A stretch of 64,000 bases of DNA from Clostridioides sp. ES-S-0054-01 (lineage in GTDB: Bacteria > Bacillota > Clostridia > Peptostreptococcales > Peptostreptococcaceae): positions 2,511,001-2,575,000 of the forward strand of contig CP067346.1 in NCBI GenBank assembly GCA_021561035.1, read 5' to 3'. The first letter of the stretch is position 1. Each line of letters opens with the position of its first letter. The notes beneath the pieces were generated by a model. It was not told the DNA's origin, did not search any database, and saw only the letters and a list, made by a program, of their open reading frames with translations. The position numbers and the translations under genes are program-made. Positions 1 to 8,301 of this stretch are shown here, one piece after another.

Positions 1-71
1 TAAAAGTAAACAATGCCAATATCTCTTACAATATCACCTGATCTATAAAATTTAGCTTTTATTGCTCTCAC
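1..71 (-). CDS. Start of next cas gene, partial (probable Cas8-type subunit)
   Basis: An open frame of 23 complete codons runs leftward off the window edge, starting with GTG four bases after the cas6 stop. It reads V-R-A-I-K-A-K-F-Y-R and then S-G-D-I-V-R-D-I-G. Its place directly after cas6 suggests the large Cascade subunit (Cas8b) of a subtype I-B operon; this comes from gene order, not from a recognised domain. The start is uncertain. The GTG lies inside the best Shine-Dalgarno match (GAGGTGA), and no ATG or TTG follows nearby, so either the GTG is used with a weak upstream site or a rare codon (ATA) initiates. Confidence 0.5.
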   Translation of the reverse strand, partial: MRAIKAKFYRSGDIVRDIGIVYF

Positions 72-75
72 CTCG

Positions 76-813
76 CTACTTTAATATATCAACCATTCCT
101 GCATTTTCCGTCCTTCTATATCCAATCCCCATTTTATACAGTGCATTTAAATCTTTTACATCTCCTTTTAAAAAAAATGTTCCTGAATAAGCGTTTATAT
201 AGTAATATTCTCTTTCTTTAAATCCACGAATCTTTTCTTTTAAAACTCTTTTTTTAAAGTTAAGAGGTATAAATTCTAGTGGCTTTATAAGCCCTCTACC
301 TCTTATACTCTCCAGAGTTAGATTAGCTATATAGTTTAAACATTCTATATAGTTTGAATCTTCTACATCTAAATATTTACCTTCTTTATTTTTAATTATT
401 ATAGGAGACATAGTTTTAAATATAGCACCATTTTCTTTTATCTCGTGTTCTTTATGTATTTTTATATTTTTTATTTTAAATCTATAGCCCTTATATTCTA
501 GCTCCTTAACTTTTAAAATTCCATTGTATAAGTTACTGAACATAGAATAATTATAAAAACTTATATTAAATATTATATCTCCATCAACAAGTAACTCATT
601 TTTGCTCCTTATAAGATTTGGTATGTAAATGGCTGTATTTATATCCTTTATTTGCTTATTGTTTTTTCCTTCTTCCCCATAGTTAAATATGCTTTTAGCA
701 AAATCTTTGTTTTCTGCATTTAGAATATTTTTTATAAAGGAAACTGACAACATTGAATTTTCATTTGGAAATTTGCCATTACATGATTCCATAAAAATTG
801 AAATTCTACTCAT
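76..813 (-). CDS. cas6: CRISPR-associated endoribonuclease Cas6
   Basis: 245 aa, a normal length for Cas6. Cas6 cuts the precursor CRISPR RNA inside each repeat and stays bound to the 3' handle in type I systems. The recognisable part is the C-terminal glycine-rich loop of the RAMP fold, G-I-G-Y-R-R-T-E-N-A-G-M-V-D-I-L, where the family usually shows a Gx-G(Y/F)xxxxxxGhG pattern. The ATG is well placed after GGAGGTGAAGGC. A weak promoter (ATTACA-17-TATACT, the -10 at about 834-839) precedes it. It heads a leftward operon that leaves the window. No repeat-spacer array, cas1 or cas2 lies in the visible sequence, so the crRNA source must be elsewhere. Confidence 0.88.
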   Translation of the reverse strand: MSRISIFMESCNGKFPNENSMLSVSFIKNILNAENKDFAKSIFNYGEEGKNNKQIKDINTAIYIPNLIRSKNELLVDGDIIFNISFYNYSMFSNLYNGILKVKELEYKGYRFKIKNIKIHKEHEIKENGAIFKTMSPIIIKNKEGKYLDVEDSNYIECLNYIANLTLESIRGRGLIKPLEFIPLNFKKRVLKEKIRGFKEREYYYINAYSGTFFLKGDVKDLNALYKMGIGYRRTENAGMVDILK

Positions 814-862
814 GCCTTCACCTCCTACCTTCTAGTATAATTCATTATTCTCTGTTTGTAAT

Positions 863-904
863 ATAAAAAATTCATAAATATATGTATCTATGAATTTTTT
901 ATAT
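863..904 (-). terminator. Terminator of the small-peptide unit
   Basis: A nearly perfect 14-bp inverted repeat (ATAAAAAATTCATA / TATGAATTTTTTAT) follows the small ORF on the minus strand. It ends in a T tract and would also work on the plus strand. It separates the small ORF from cas6. Confidence 0.7.
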
Positions 905-915
905 TTATAAGATAG

Positions 916-1092
916 TTAATATTTTAAAATAGATATGTATAAATTTATGTCCATTGTAATTTTTATTACTACTGAAATAGAAATAACATATAACATGTAA
1001 TGAGATAATTTATTACAAAATAAATTTACTACTATTTTCATAAAATTTTTTAACCCTTTCTTAATTATTTCTTTTATTTTGTTTAAATTCAT
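916..1092 (-). CDS. Small membrane peptide, 58 aa, unknown function
   Basis: An unrecognised 58-codon ORF beginning M-N-L-N-K-I-K-E-I-I-K-K-G. It has a very lysine-rich N-terminus and a hydrophobic stretch at about residues 33-48 (H-Y-M-L-Y-V-I-S-I-S-V-V-I), so a single membrane segment is likely. Support that it is real: a strong Shine-Dalgarno sequence (GAGGGGG, 7 bases before the ATG), a consensus promoter at 1138-1166, and its own terminator at 863-904. Together these make a discrete unit of about 270 nt. Size and charge pattern resemble type I toxin peptides, which in C. difficile are known to sit near CRISPR loci, but the sequence does not match those I remember. Function is not assigned. 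Confidence 0.55.
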   Translation of the reverse strand: MNLNKIKEIIKKGLKNFMKIVVNLFCNKLSHYMLYVISISVVIKITMDINLYISILKY

Positions 1093-1137
1093 ATTTATTC
1101 CCCCTCTATATTTTTATATTTATTAAATCATATTTAC

Positions 1138-1166
1138 ATTATATGATATTACTTATATAGAGTCAA
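1138..1166 (-). promoter_or_regulatory. SigmaA-type promoter for the 58-aa peptide gene
   Basis: On the minus strand: -35 TTGACT (1161-1166), a 17-nt spacer, and -10 TATAAT (1138-1143). The predicted start is near 1131, giving a 5' leader of about 39 nt before the ATG. Confidence 0.75.
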
Positions 1167-1204
1167 GATTTTATTTCTTATATTTAATTTGATAGGCTAA
1201 ATAT

Positions 1205-1247
1205 ATTCTACATAATTAATTTGATTAGAAATTTAATCATGTAGAAT
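1205..1247. repeat. Inverted repeat in the intergenic region
   Basis: Arms at 1205-1220 and 1232-1247 (ATTCTACAT[A/G]ATTAA) pair with one mismatch around an 11-nt loop. There is no clear T tract. It lies between the divergent small-peptide and ABC ATPase units and could be an operator or an RNA stem. Apart from this and the promoter, 1093-1549 is featureless AT-rich DNA. Confidence 0.45.
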
Positions 1248-1549
1248 CAATATAATTTTAATTATATGATTTTATTTTTATACTCCTCATTGTTAATCTA
1301 AACTATTAATATAATACTATTTCCATATAAATTAAATTGATATTTAAATCCCATTTTGTTGAGCTAAAAGCTATATACTATTATACATAAAACTTTTCTA
1401 AATTAAAATACATTTTTTAAATTAAAAAAATTCTTATTCCAAATTTTTGATATACACATTATACAAATACATTTAGTCATTTTAAACATTTAATATAATA
1501 AAAAAATTTGATACTATATAATTAAAACTTAAATATTAAGGAGAATACT

Positions 1550-2659
1550 ATGTCAGAAGTAATTTTAAAAAATATATCAAAACTTTACTCAAATGGATTT
1601 AACGCAGTAAAAAACATAAACATAGACATTAAAGATAAAGAATTTATCGTCTTAGTAGGACCATCTGGTTGTGGCAAATCGACTACACTTAGAATGATTG
1701 CTGGTCTTGAAGAAATCTCTGAAGGAGAACTATACATTGGAGATAAACTTGTCAATAATATAGAACCAAAAGATAGAGATATAGCTATGGTTTTTCAAAA
1801 CTATGCTTTATATCCCCACTTATCTGTTTATGAAAACATGGCATTTGCACTTAAACTTAGAAAATTACCCAAAGATGAAATAGACAAAAAAGTTAAAGAG
1901 GCTGCTAAAATATTAGATTTATTACCTCTTTTAGATAAAAAACCTAAAACACTATCTGGAGGACAGAGACAAAGGGTTGCTTTAGGACGTGCAATAGTTA
2001 GAAATCCTAAGGTATTTTTAATGGATGAACCTCTATCCAATTTAGATGCAAAACTTAGAACTGCCATGAGAACAGAGATAACTAAGCTACACCAACAGCT
2101 TGGAACTACATTTATCTATGTAACACATGACCAAGTTGAAGCTATGACTATGGCTGATAGAATCGTAGTAATGAAAGATGGAGTAGTTCAACAAATTGCA
2201 ACACCACAAGATGTATACGACTATCCAGCTAATATATTTGTTGCAGGGTTTATTGGAGCACCACAGATGAACTTCATTGATGCAATATTAATAGAAGAAA
2301 ACAACGAAATTTATGCACAAAATGAAAATATTAAGCTTAAATTGAATAAAGAAAAACACTATGATTTAATAAAAGACAATTATATTAATAATGAAGTTAT
2401 TATAGGTATTAGACCAGAAGATATTCATGTAGAAGATACTTTTATTAAATCCAATCCAGATACTTGTTTTAAATCAAAGATTGAAATAAAAGAACTTATG
2501 GGAGCAGAGACTTATGCTCACTTAAAACTAGGTGAAAATACGATAACAATTAGATTTGATAGTAAAAACAGAATTAATGTTGGTGATGACTTAACACTTT
2601 CAGTTGATAATAGTAGAATACACATATTTGACAAAGAAACTACTTTAGCTATAAGATAA
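1550..2659 (+). CDS. Sugar ABC transporter ATP-binding protein, MsmK/UgpC/MalK family
   Basis: 369 aa, the standard length of CUT1-family ATPases. Cytoplasmic ATPase that powers carbohydrate import. Walker A GPSGCGKST at residues 37-45, Q-loop VFQNYALYPH, signature LSGGQRQRVALGRA from 135, Walker B VFLMDEP at 155-161, H-loop His193. A C-terminal OB/TOBE regulatory region follows (residues about 235-369, including GIRPEDIHVED). Shine-Dalgarno AAGGAG precedes the ATG. No permease or binding-protein gene is adjacent, so this looks like a shared ATPase of the MsmK/MsmX kind. The transporter at 58-61 kb lacks an ATPase and is a candidate client. The downstream regulator is 29 bp away and probably cotranscribed. 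Confidence 0.93.
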   Translation: MSEVILKNISKLYSNGFNAVKNINIDIKDKEFIVLVGPSGCGKSTTLRMIAGLEEISEGELYIGDKLVNNIEPKDRDIAMVFQNYALYPHLSVYENMAFALKLRKLPKDEIDKKVKEAAKILDLLPLLDKKPKTLSGGQRQRVALGRAIVRNPKVFLMDEPLSNLDAKLRTAMRTEITKLHQQLGTTFIYVTHDQVEAMTMADRIVVMKDGVVQQIATPQDVYDYPANIFVAGFIGAPQMNFIDAILIEENNEIYAQNENIKLKLNKEKHYDLIKDNYINNEVIIGIRPEDIHVEDTFIKSNPDTCFKSKIEIKELMGAETYAHLKLGENTITIRFDSKNRINVGDDLTLSVDNSRIHIFDKETTLAIR

Positions 2660-2688
2660 GAATATAATCTTATTTTTAAGGAGACTTT

Positions 2689-3456
2689 ATGGAAGAGTTA
2701 AAAGGTTTTTTAGAAAGACAACTTAATAAAAAAATAAATATCTATCCATATGAAAATCAAAGTTTAAATGCTAATAGCCATTTAGTTACTTTCAATAATG
2801 CTATTTATGTTATTGATTTTCTAGATAAAAATAATCTTGATAATCTAAAAGGTAACTTTTATTTAATTTATCAATCTCACATAGACTTTGAATATATAAA
2901 AAATATTTTTTATAACTTATATGATGACATAAATATAATACAACTCAATGGTTTCATTGTGGTAAATTCTAAATATGACTTAGATATCAATGTAACTACA
3001 CAAAATATAATTGAAACTGAAACTTATCAAAGTACTTATATTTTTTATCTTGGTGAATTAGATAATAAATTTGATTTTGATTTTAGATTACAGTTATGTT
3101 CTGATTTACTACCTCATATTGTAAAAGACAACGCTGAAAATAAGTTTTTAAATTTATTTGACCTTATTAGATATAAAACTTTAGATTTAATTAATGAGGA
3201 TAATATACTCAATAAATTAATAGATTTTAATAAGATTAAATCTATTGACGAAGAACTTCTATATACAGGAATAAAATTTATAAATAATGACTTAAACATT
3301 TCTAAGACATCTAATAGTATGTTTTTACATAGAAACACACTAGTATATAGATTGGAAAAAATTAACGAGATACTTGGATTTGATTTAAAGAAATTTGAAA
3401 GTGCAATGATTTTTTATCTGAGTGTCAAATCTTATTTTCTCTATAAAAAAATTTAA
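2689..3456 (+). CDS. PucR-type helix-turn-helix regulator
   Basis: 255 aa. The C-terminal 50 residues carry the PucR/CdaR HTH_30 pattern: F-L-H-R-N-T-L-V-Y-R-L-E-K-I, then G-F-D-L-K. The N-terminal 200 residues are a divergent sensory region that I do not recognise. The Shine-Dalgarno is AAGGAGACTTT before the ATG. It follows the sugar ATPase gene by 29 bp in the same direction and ends in a strong terminator, so a two-gene operon is likely. An obvious role is sensing carbon state to set the level of the shared ATPase; that is inference. Confidence 0.8.
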   Translation: MEELKGFLERQLNKKINIYPYENQSLNANSHLVTFNNAIYVIDFLDKNNLDNLKGNFYLIYQSHIDFEYIKNIFYNLYDDINIIQLNGFIVVNSKYDLDINVTTQNIIETETYQSTYIFYLGELDNKFDFDFRLQLCSDLLPHIVKDNAENKFLNLFDLIRYKTLDLINEDNILNKLIDFNKIKSIDEELLYTGIKFINNDLNISKTSNSMFLHRNTLVYRLEKINEILGFDLKKFESAMIFYLSVKSYFLYKKI

Positions 3457-3461
3457 CTACT

Positions 3462-3510
3462 AAATTAAGCAGAGATTTGAAAGACTAGTTCAAATTTCTG
3501 CTTAATTTTA
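3462..3510 (+). terminator. Terminator of the ATPase-PucR operon
   Basis: 20-nt arms 3462-3481 and 3489-3508 (AAATTAAGCAGA... / ...TCTGCTTAATTT) pair almost perfectly, with T-rich sequence after. The A-rich 5' side means it may also serve the leftward MFS gene. Confidence 0.85.
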
Positions 3511-3643
3511 ATTCAAAATATTGTATACTTATGAAATACTCTATACTTCAAAGCTTAGAGTTCATAAATATCCAATCAGTTATGTTTTACAAACAGTATT
3601 TTTAAACTTATCAACTATTATACTTATTAAGTTCATAAGTCCA

Positions 3644-5017
3644 CTATTTTACTTTTCTTAATTCTTTCTTTAATATAAAATTCAATAAAAAACTTATCGT
3701 ACCTAAGACCACCATCACATATCCTAATATCTGAAATTGTTCTGATGTTATACTTGCCTCAAATACCATTCCAAGTAAAACAGTTGCTAAAATAGAGCCT
3801 AAATAACGACTAGTTTGAAAAAGGCCAGAAGCTGTCCCTATACTGTCAGTAGGACTTTCTTCAAACATAGAGGATTGTAATGCTACATTACCAACTCCAT
3901 AACTAATACCTGCTAATGATAAAATAATACCTTTTCCTATTACTGATATATGAACAAAAATTACTGAAAGAAGTACTGCACTAATAAACATAAAAATTGA
4001 TGACATAACAAGAGGAAATCTAGTTCCAGATTTATCTATCCATTTTCCAGTTAATGGAGATATAAATATACCTATACCAGACATAAATAACATAAATAAT
4101 CCAGTCGACTTTGCACTATAATGTAATGCATCTTGAAAATAGCTAGGAAGACCAAAAAACAAAATATAATTAAAGAAATTTAATATAATAAACTGTAAGT
4201 AAACCTTTGACAATTTAGGGTTACTTACAAAAAGCTTAATATCTATAAATGGCAATTTTGTTTTCAACTCATGCCAAATAAAAAGACATATCAATATTAT
4301 ACCTAATATAAGTTGTTCCAAATTAAAAGACTCCTTCATAGATAGCATAAATATCAATATAAAAATCATTGCAATTGAAAATAGAAGTATACCAATAATA
4401 TCTAATCTTGATAAAACACTTTTTAAAGTCTCTTTTATAGATGTCTTCTCTTTTGCCTCTTTGGGGAATAAAAAATACCCTAGGCATATAGAAACCATAA
4501 CAATAGGTATATTTACGAGAAATATAGCATGCCATCCTCCTAAATCCAACAATAATCCTCCAAGTGTTGGACCTAACCCTGATGTAGTTGAAGCAAAAAT
4601 GGTTAGAACTGCTAATGCAGAAGACTGTCTTTCCTTTATATTATTTTGTATAAGAGCAACCCCAGATGGATATAGAGTACTTGTTCCAATTGCTTGAATT
4701 ACTCTTATAAAAATCAATATAAAGAACGATTGAACAAACGGTACTATAGATGCTGATAAAATTACAAGTATTAAACCACTCAAAAATAAAACTTTTCTAC
4801 CTATTAAATCTCCTATCTTACCTGAAACTGGTTGTGCAATAGCACTAGCTAAATAAAATGCTGAAACAATCCAAGATACCGTTGTAAAACTAATATGAAA
4901 ATCATTTTGTATACTATGTAAAGCAAGTGAAATCATAGAAGAATTAAGAGGATTCAGCATAGTTCCTGAACCTATGGCTACCAAAAAAAGCGTTCTTCTA
5001 GCATTTGTTTTACCCAT
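3644..5017 (-). CDS. MFS drug/metabolite exporter, DHA2 (EmrB/QacA) type
   Basis: 457 aa polytopic membrane protein with about 14 predicted hydrophobic segments, typical of the DHA2 proton-drug antiporters. Motif A is visible in the loop after TM2 (G-K-I-G-D-L-I-G-R-K), and motif C in TM5 (G-L-G-P-T-L-G-G-L). The start follows GGAGGCGCG. The ROK kinase gene ends 31 bp upstream on the same strand, so the pair may be cotranscribed, which would fit export of a sugar or sugar analogue as well as a drug. Substrate unknown. Confidence 0.88.
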   Translation of the reverse strand: MGKTNARRTLFLVAIGSGTMLNPLNSSMISLALHSIQNDFHISFTTVSWIVSAFYLASAIAQPVSGKIGDLIGRKVLFLSGLILVILSASIVPFVQSFFILIFIRVIQAIGTSTLYPSGVALIQNNIKERQSSALAVLTIFASTTSGLGPTLGGLLLDLGGWHAIFLVNIPIVMVSICLGYFLFPKEAKEKTSIKETLKSVLSRLDIIGILLFSIAMIFILIFMLSMKESFNLEQLILGIILICLFIWHELKTKLPFIDIKLFVSNPKLSKVYLQFIILNFFNYILFFGLPSYFQDALHYSAKSTGLFMLFMSGIGIFISPLTGKWIDKSGTRFPLVMSSIFMFISAVLLSVIFVHISVIGKGIILSLAGISYGVGNVALQSSMFEESPTDSIGTASGLFQTSRYLGSILATVLLGMVFEASITSEQFQILGYVMVVLGTISFLLNFILKKELRKVK

Positions 5018-5048
5018 AATCGCGCCTCCAATAAGCAGTTTATTTACC

Positions 5049-5984
5049 TTATAAAAAAGCTGCTCCTATAATTCCTGCGTCTGAACCTAAAGTTGCACAC
5101 GTAATTGTAGCTATATCTTCTTCTTTGTATAATACAAATTTTCTTACCAAGTCTTCTATTCCATCAAGTATTATATCACTAGATTTAGAAATACCTCCAC
5201 CTATAGATATAATTTCCGGGTCTAAAGAATTTATTGTATTTGCAAAAGTTTTTGCTAAATACTCTTTAAACCTATTTATTACTTTAATTGCAACTAAGTC
5301 ATCTTCTCTATATGCATCAAACACCATCTTTGCATTTATATTTTCTAAATCACCTTCTGCTAAATCTAAGATACTACTCTTTTCTCCTTCTTGTATCAGC
5401 TTTTGAGAATACTTTATAATTGCAGTTGCTGAACAAAAAGTTTCTACACAACCATTATTTCCACAATTACAATTAAAATAGTTTTCTCCTATAATTTGAT
5501 GACCTATTTCCGAACCCAGTCCATGTGCTCCAGAAAAAACTTTTTGATTAATTATTATTCCTCCACCTACACCAGTTCCTAAAGTATATAGGACACCAAC
5601 ATTAGCACCTTTCATACTTCCAAACTTTGCTTCTCCAAGTGCTGCTACTGTCGCATCATTTTCTCCATGAATTTCAACATCTGGAAATATTCTTTTTAGT
5701 TCCTTATTAAAGTCTTTTCTATCCCATTTTAAATTTACACAAGTTACTAACCCATCTTTGTTTATAAATCCAGGCACACCAAATCCAATGGATTTTATGT
5801 CACTCATAGTAAGCTTGTTATCTTCCAACAACTTATCAATCATTACTTTTATGTCATAAAGTATTCCTTCAAAACCTTTTTCAATTACTGTTTTACATTC
5901 TGACCTAAAAAGTATCTTCCCATAATTATCAACTACACCGGCTTGTATACCTGTTCCTCCTATGTCTACACCTATATAATACAT
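5049..5984 (-). CDS. glcK: ROK-family glucokinase
   Basis: 311 aa cytoplasmic sugar kinase that phosphorylates glucose (or a related hexose) at C6. N-terminal phosphate loop G-V-D-I-G-G-T-G; catalytic Asp in G-E-N-D-A-T; the ATP-site segment T-L-G-T-G-V-G-G-G; and the ROK zinc signature, G-H-Q-I-I-G followed by C-N-C-G-N-N-G-C-V-E. The start is ATG after AAAGGTG. All key residues are intact, unlike the second ROK copy in this window (53.1 kb), which is a pseudogene. Specificity for glucose is the family default, not shown. Confidence 0.9.
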   Translation of the reverse strand: MYYIGVDIGGTGIQAGVVDNYGKILFRSECKTVIEKGFEGILYDIKVMIDKLLEDNKLTMSDIKSIGFGVPGFINKDGLVTCVNLKWDRKDFNKELKRIFPDVEIHGENDATVAALGEAKFGSMKGANVGVLYTLGTGVGGGIIINQKVFSGAHGLGSEIGHQIIGENYFNCNCGNNGCVETFCSATAIIKYSQKLIQEGEKSSILDLAEGDLENINAKMVFDAYREDDLVAIKVINRFKEYLAKTFANTINSLDPEIISIGGGISKSSDIILDGIEDLVRKFVLYKEEDIATITCATLGSDAGIIGAAFL

Positions 5985-6103
5985 CCTTTTTCACCTTTCT
6001 CTTTTGAATTATTTAATTTTTACCTATATTTTATTATATATATAGTATATTAAAATGTGATACTATGCAAATTTTTCATAAAAGTTTATAAACAAAGCAA
6101 AAA

Positions 6104-6150
6104 CATCTTCTCACAGTATATTCTTACTATGAGAAGATGCCTATTTTATT
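6104..6150 (-). terminator. Intrinsic terminator, leftward
   Basis: Arms CATCTTCTCA (6104-6113) and its complement (6130-6139), extended by AGTA/TACT. On the minus strand a TTTTT tract follows. It lies about 410 bases beyond the 3' end of the structured RNA, so it may end a longer read-through transcript. The plus-strand side is also T-rich. Between it and the RNA (6151-6549) I see only AT-rich sequence and two short ACATACATATC repeats. Confidence 0.65.
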
Positions 6151-6549
6151 AATTATTTTAATTTGGCAAGTGTTCAAAACAAGCTATATTTAAAGCAAAC
6201 ATTTTAAACCTTTGTTTCTACTTATTTTTTATATACAATATTATTTATAACTAAACATCAAACAAATCTTAAACATGTTTTTTAATTGGCATAAATTAAC
6301 TTTCTATAAAAATAATCTCATATTTTAGTAATTTATACTAAAACCTTTATATAGAATATATGCATATTTATTTGCATATACCTAAACCAGATATATATTT
6401 CTTTACATACATATCTAACACAGCAATTAATACCACATACATATCTTTTTACACATGTATATACTAAAAGTAGTTTATAACTAGGTTACACTAACTAAAT
6501 TCTAATTAGATATATCCTTTATAAAAATTTTAATTCATGCAAAAGATTT

Positions 6550-6763
6550 AAAAATTAGATGCTTTGTCCATATAATATGACTATTTTACTGCTAAAAATT
6601 TAGGTCTAGGTAATTACAATAATTATCCCAGCTTATGAGTCTTTCCAGTACTTAATCTAGCACTAAAAGCATCTAATTTTATCTTACATATTACAATAAA
6701 GTTTTCTTCATCATTTGGCAGTGCCACATCCGTTCCCACTGGAATCACCCCTTTCTTTTGTTT
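6550..6763 (-). ncRNA. Structured noncoding RNA, about 214 nt, family uncertain
   Basis: A consensus promoter (6770-6798) fires leftward into a segment with no ORF. The 3' two thirds are closed by a perfect 15-bp helix: 6666-6680 pairs with 6551-6565, followed by U5. Inside lie smaller hairpins, AGUGCU/AGUACU and UAAUUA-UUG-UAAUUA flanked by GG/CC. The 5' part carries GC-richer blocks, GUGAUUCCAGUGGGAACGG and UGUGGCACUGCC, with CAGUG/CACUG pairing potential. GC content well above the flanks plus conserved-looking structure suggests a functional RNA. The raiA motif is my first guess from size and clostridial distribution, from memory only; 6S RNA is less likely. It does not look like rnpB, tmRNA, SRP RNA or a c-di-GMP riboswitch. 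Confidence 0.6.
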
Positions 6764-6769
6764 GGTTAT

Positions 6770-6798
6770 ATTATAACACATTATATATTTTAGGACAA
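6770..6798 (-). promoter_or_regulatory. Promoter of the structured RNA
   Basis: -35 TTGTCC (6793-6798), 17-nt spacer, -10 TATAAT (6770-6775) on the minus strand. Predicted start near 6763. Confidence 0.75.
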
Positions 6799-6843
6799 GT
6801 ATTTTTCAGAAAATTATCTATATTCAGTTTTATTTTTCTATAC

Positions 6844-6934
6844 AAAAATAGCCAATATAAAAATCATAATATGTTCATTGAAAATCTCATAAATAACTAA
6901 GACTTCAAAAATATGATTATATATTGGCTATTTT
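6844..6934 (-). terminator. Long-hairpin terminator after dnaJ
   Basis: Arms 6845-6859 and 6920-6934 (AAAATAGCCAATATA and complement) are perfect. A second inner pairing (AATCATATT / AATATGATT) lengthens the stem around a loop of about 45 nt. A T tract follows on the minus strand. It begins two bases after the dnaJ stop. Confidence 0.8.
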
Positions 6935-6936
6935 AA

Positions 6937-8091
6937 CTACTTTTTCTTAAACATATCTTCTATTTTTTGTCCGAATGTTTTCTTCTTTTCGTGGACGTTC
7001 GACCCGCACTCCTTCGCAAATGCTCTCAATAGTTCTTTTTGCTTATCATTTAATTTTTTAGGAATTTCAACTACAACTTTAACATATTGGTCTCCTCTTG
7101 AATTACCTCTAATTCTAGGAATGCCTTTTTCTTTAAGTCTAAATACAGTTCCAGTCTGTGTTCCTTCTGGTACACTATATTTAACTTTTCCATCCAAAGT
7201 AGGTACTTCTATTTCATCACCTAAAGTTGCTTGAACAAATGTAATTGGCATTTCAAAATAAATATCATTTCCATCTCTAGTAAACAGTGGATGTGACTTA
7301 ACATTAACTACAATATATAAGTCTCCTCTTGGAGCACCTTTTTCTCCTACTTCACCTTGACCAGAAAGTTTTATCATTTGACCATCATCTATACCAGCAG
7401 GTATATCTACTTCTATAGTCTTAACTTTTCTTGTATTTCCAGTTCCATGACATTTACTACATGGAGATTCAATTACTTCTCCAGTCCCATTACAAGTACT
7501 ACATGGTCTTGAACTTGCTATATTACCAAATGGAGTTCTTTGAACAGTTCTAACTTGACCAGTTCCACTACAAGTTGAACAAGTTTTCTTTGATGTCCCT
7601 GGTTTTGCTCCAGTTCCATTACACTCTTCACACTCTTCACTTCGATTTAATTTTATAGACATCTTTTTACCAAATGCAGCTTCTTCAAAAGATATAGTAA
7701 CGCTTTGTCTTATATCTGCACCACGTTGAGGACCTCTTCTTCTCTGTCTTCCACCTCCAAAGCTTCCTCCAAACATGTCACCAAATATATCTCCGAACAT
7801 ATCTTCAAAACCACCAAAGCCTTGACCGCCAAATCCTCCTTGACCACCAAAACCGCCTTGACCATTTAGCCCATCATGTCCAAACTGGTCGTAAGTTTTT
7901 CTCTTTGTATCATCAGATAACACTTCATAAGCTTCATTTATCTCTTTAAACTTTTCTTCTGCTTCTTTATCTCCAGGATTTCTATCTGGATGGTACTTCA
8001 TTGCTAATTTTCTGTAAGCTTTTTTTATCTCTTGAGCTTCTGCACCTTTACTGATACCTAAGACTTCATAATAATCCCTTTTTGTACTCAA
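6937..8091 (-). CDS. dnaJ: Chaperone protein DnaJ
   Basis: 384 aa, full length for a type I Hsp40 that delivers clients to DnaK and stimulates its ATPase. J domain with the invariant HPD at residues 34-36; Gly/Phe-rich linker (residues about 75-115); four zinc-binding repeats [24 protein letters not shown] and C-S-K-C-H-G-T-G; then the substrate-binding C-terminal domains. The start is TTG, 8 bases after GGTGG; no ATG fits. It is the last gene of the hrcA operon but lies 210 bp after dnaK behind a hairpin, so its expression may be partly uncoupled. Confidence 0.98.
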   Translation of the reverse strand: MSTKRDYYEVLGISKGAEAQEIKKAYRKLAMKYHPDRNPGDKEAEEKFKEINEAYEVLSDDTKRKTYDQFGHDGLNGQGGFGGQGGFGGQGFGGFEDMFGDIFGDMFGGSFGGGRQRRRGPQRGADIRQSVTISFEEAAFGKKMSIKLNRSEECEECNGTGAKPGTSKKTCSTCSGTGQVRTVQRTPFGNIASSRPCSTCNGTGEVIESPCSKCHGTGNTRKVKTIEVDIPAGIDDGQMIKLSGQGEVGEKGAPRGDLYIVVNVKSHPLFTRDGNDIYFEMPITFVQATLGDEIEVPTLDGKVKYSVPEGTQTGTVFRLKEKGIPRIRGNSRGDQYVKVVVEIPKKLNDKQKELLRAFAKECGSNVHEKKKTFGQKIEDMFKKK

Positions 8092-8107
8092 AAATTGACA
8101 CCACCTT

Positions 8108-8153
8108 CGTTTTACAAAACGATAGCTTGTAGAATAATAAACTACAAGCTATC
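8108..8153 (-). promoter_or_regulatory. dnaK-dnaJ intergenic hairpins
   Basis: A perfect 12-bp stem (8121-8132 with 8142-8153, GATAGCTTGTAG) is followed on the minus strand by a second small stem, CGTTTT/AAAACG (8108-8121), just upstream of the dnaJ ribosome site. The T run is short, so partial termination or mRNA processing is more likely than full termination. Confidence 0.6.
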
Positions 8154-8301
8154 ATTAATTCTTATATTCTACTTTAAGTTATATAATCTATGATATATTA
8201 TATTCTTTATGATGTGTATTGTCCATATATCTTTAACATCTATATGATTTTCATAAATCATATATGCTCCAATTATCATTTAGTATTACATATTATATAT
8301 C

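Noticed and set aside
905-1549. CRISPR array or leader upstream of cas6
   Set aside because: No direct repeats of 25-40 bp with regular spacing can be seen; only short inverted repeats.
6151-6540. Protein-coding gene between glcK and the structured RNA
   Set aside because: All frames are broken by frequent stops and no ribosome site precedes any longer frame; the ACATACATATC repeats are too short to interpret.
6715-6900. 61-codon plus-strand open frame beginning at 6715
   Set aside because: It lies antisense over the RNA promoter and the dnaJ terminator, lacks a ribosome site and has no protein-like composition.
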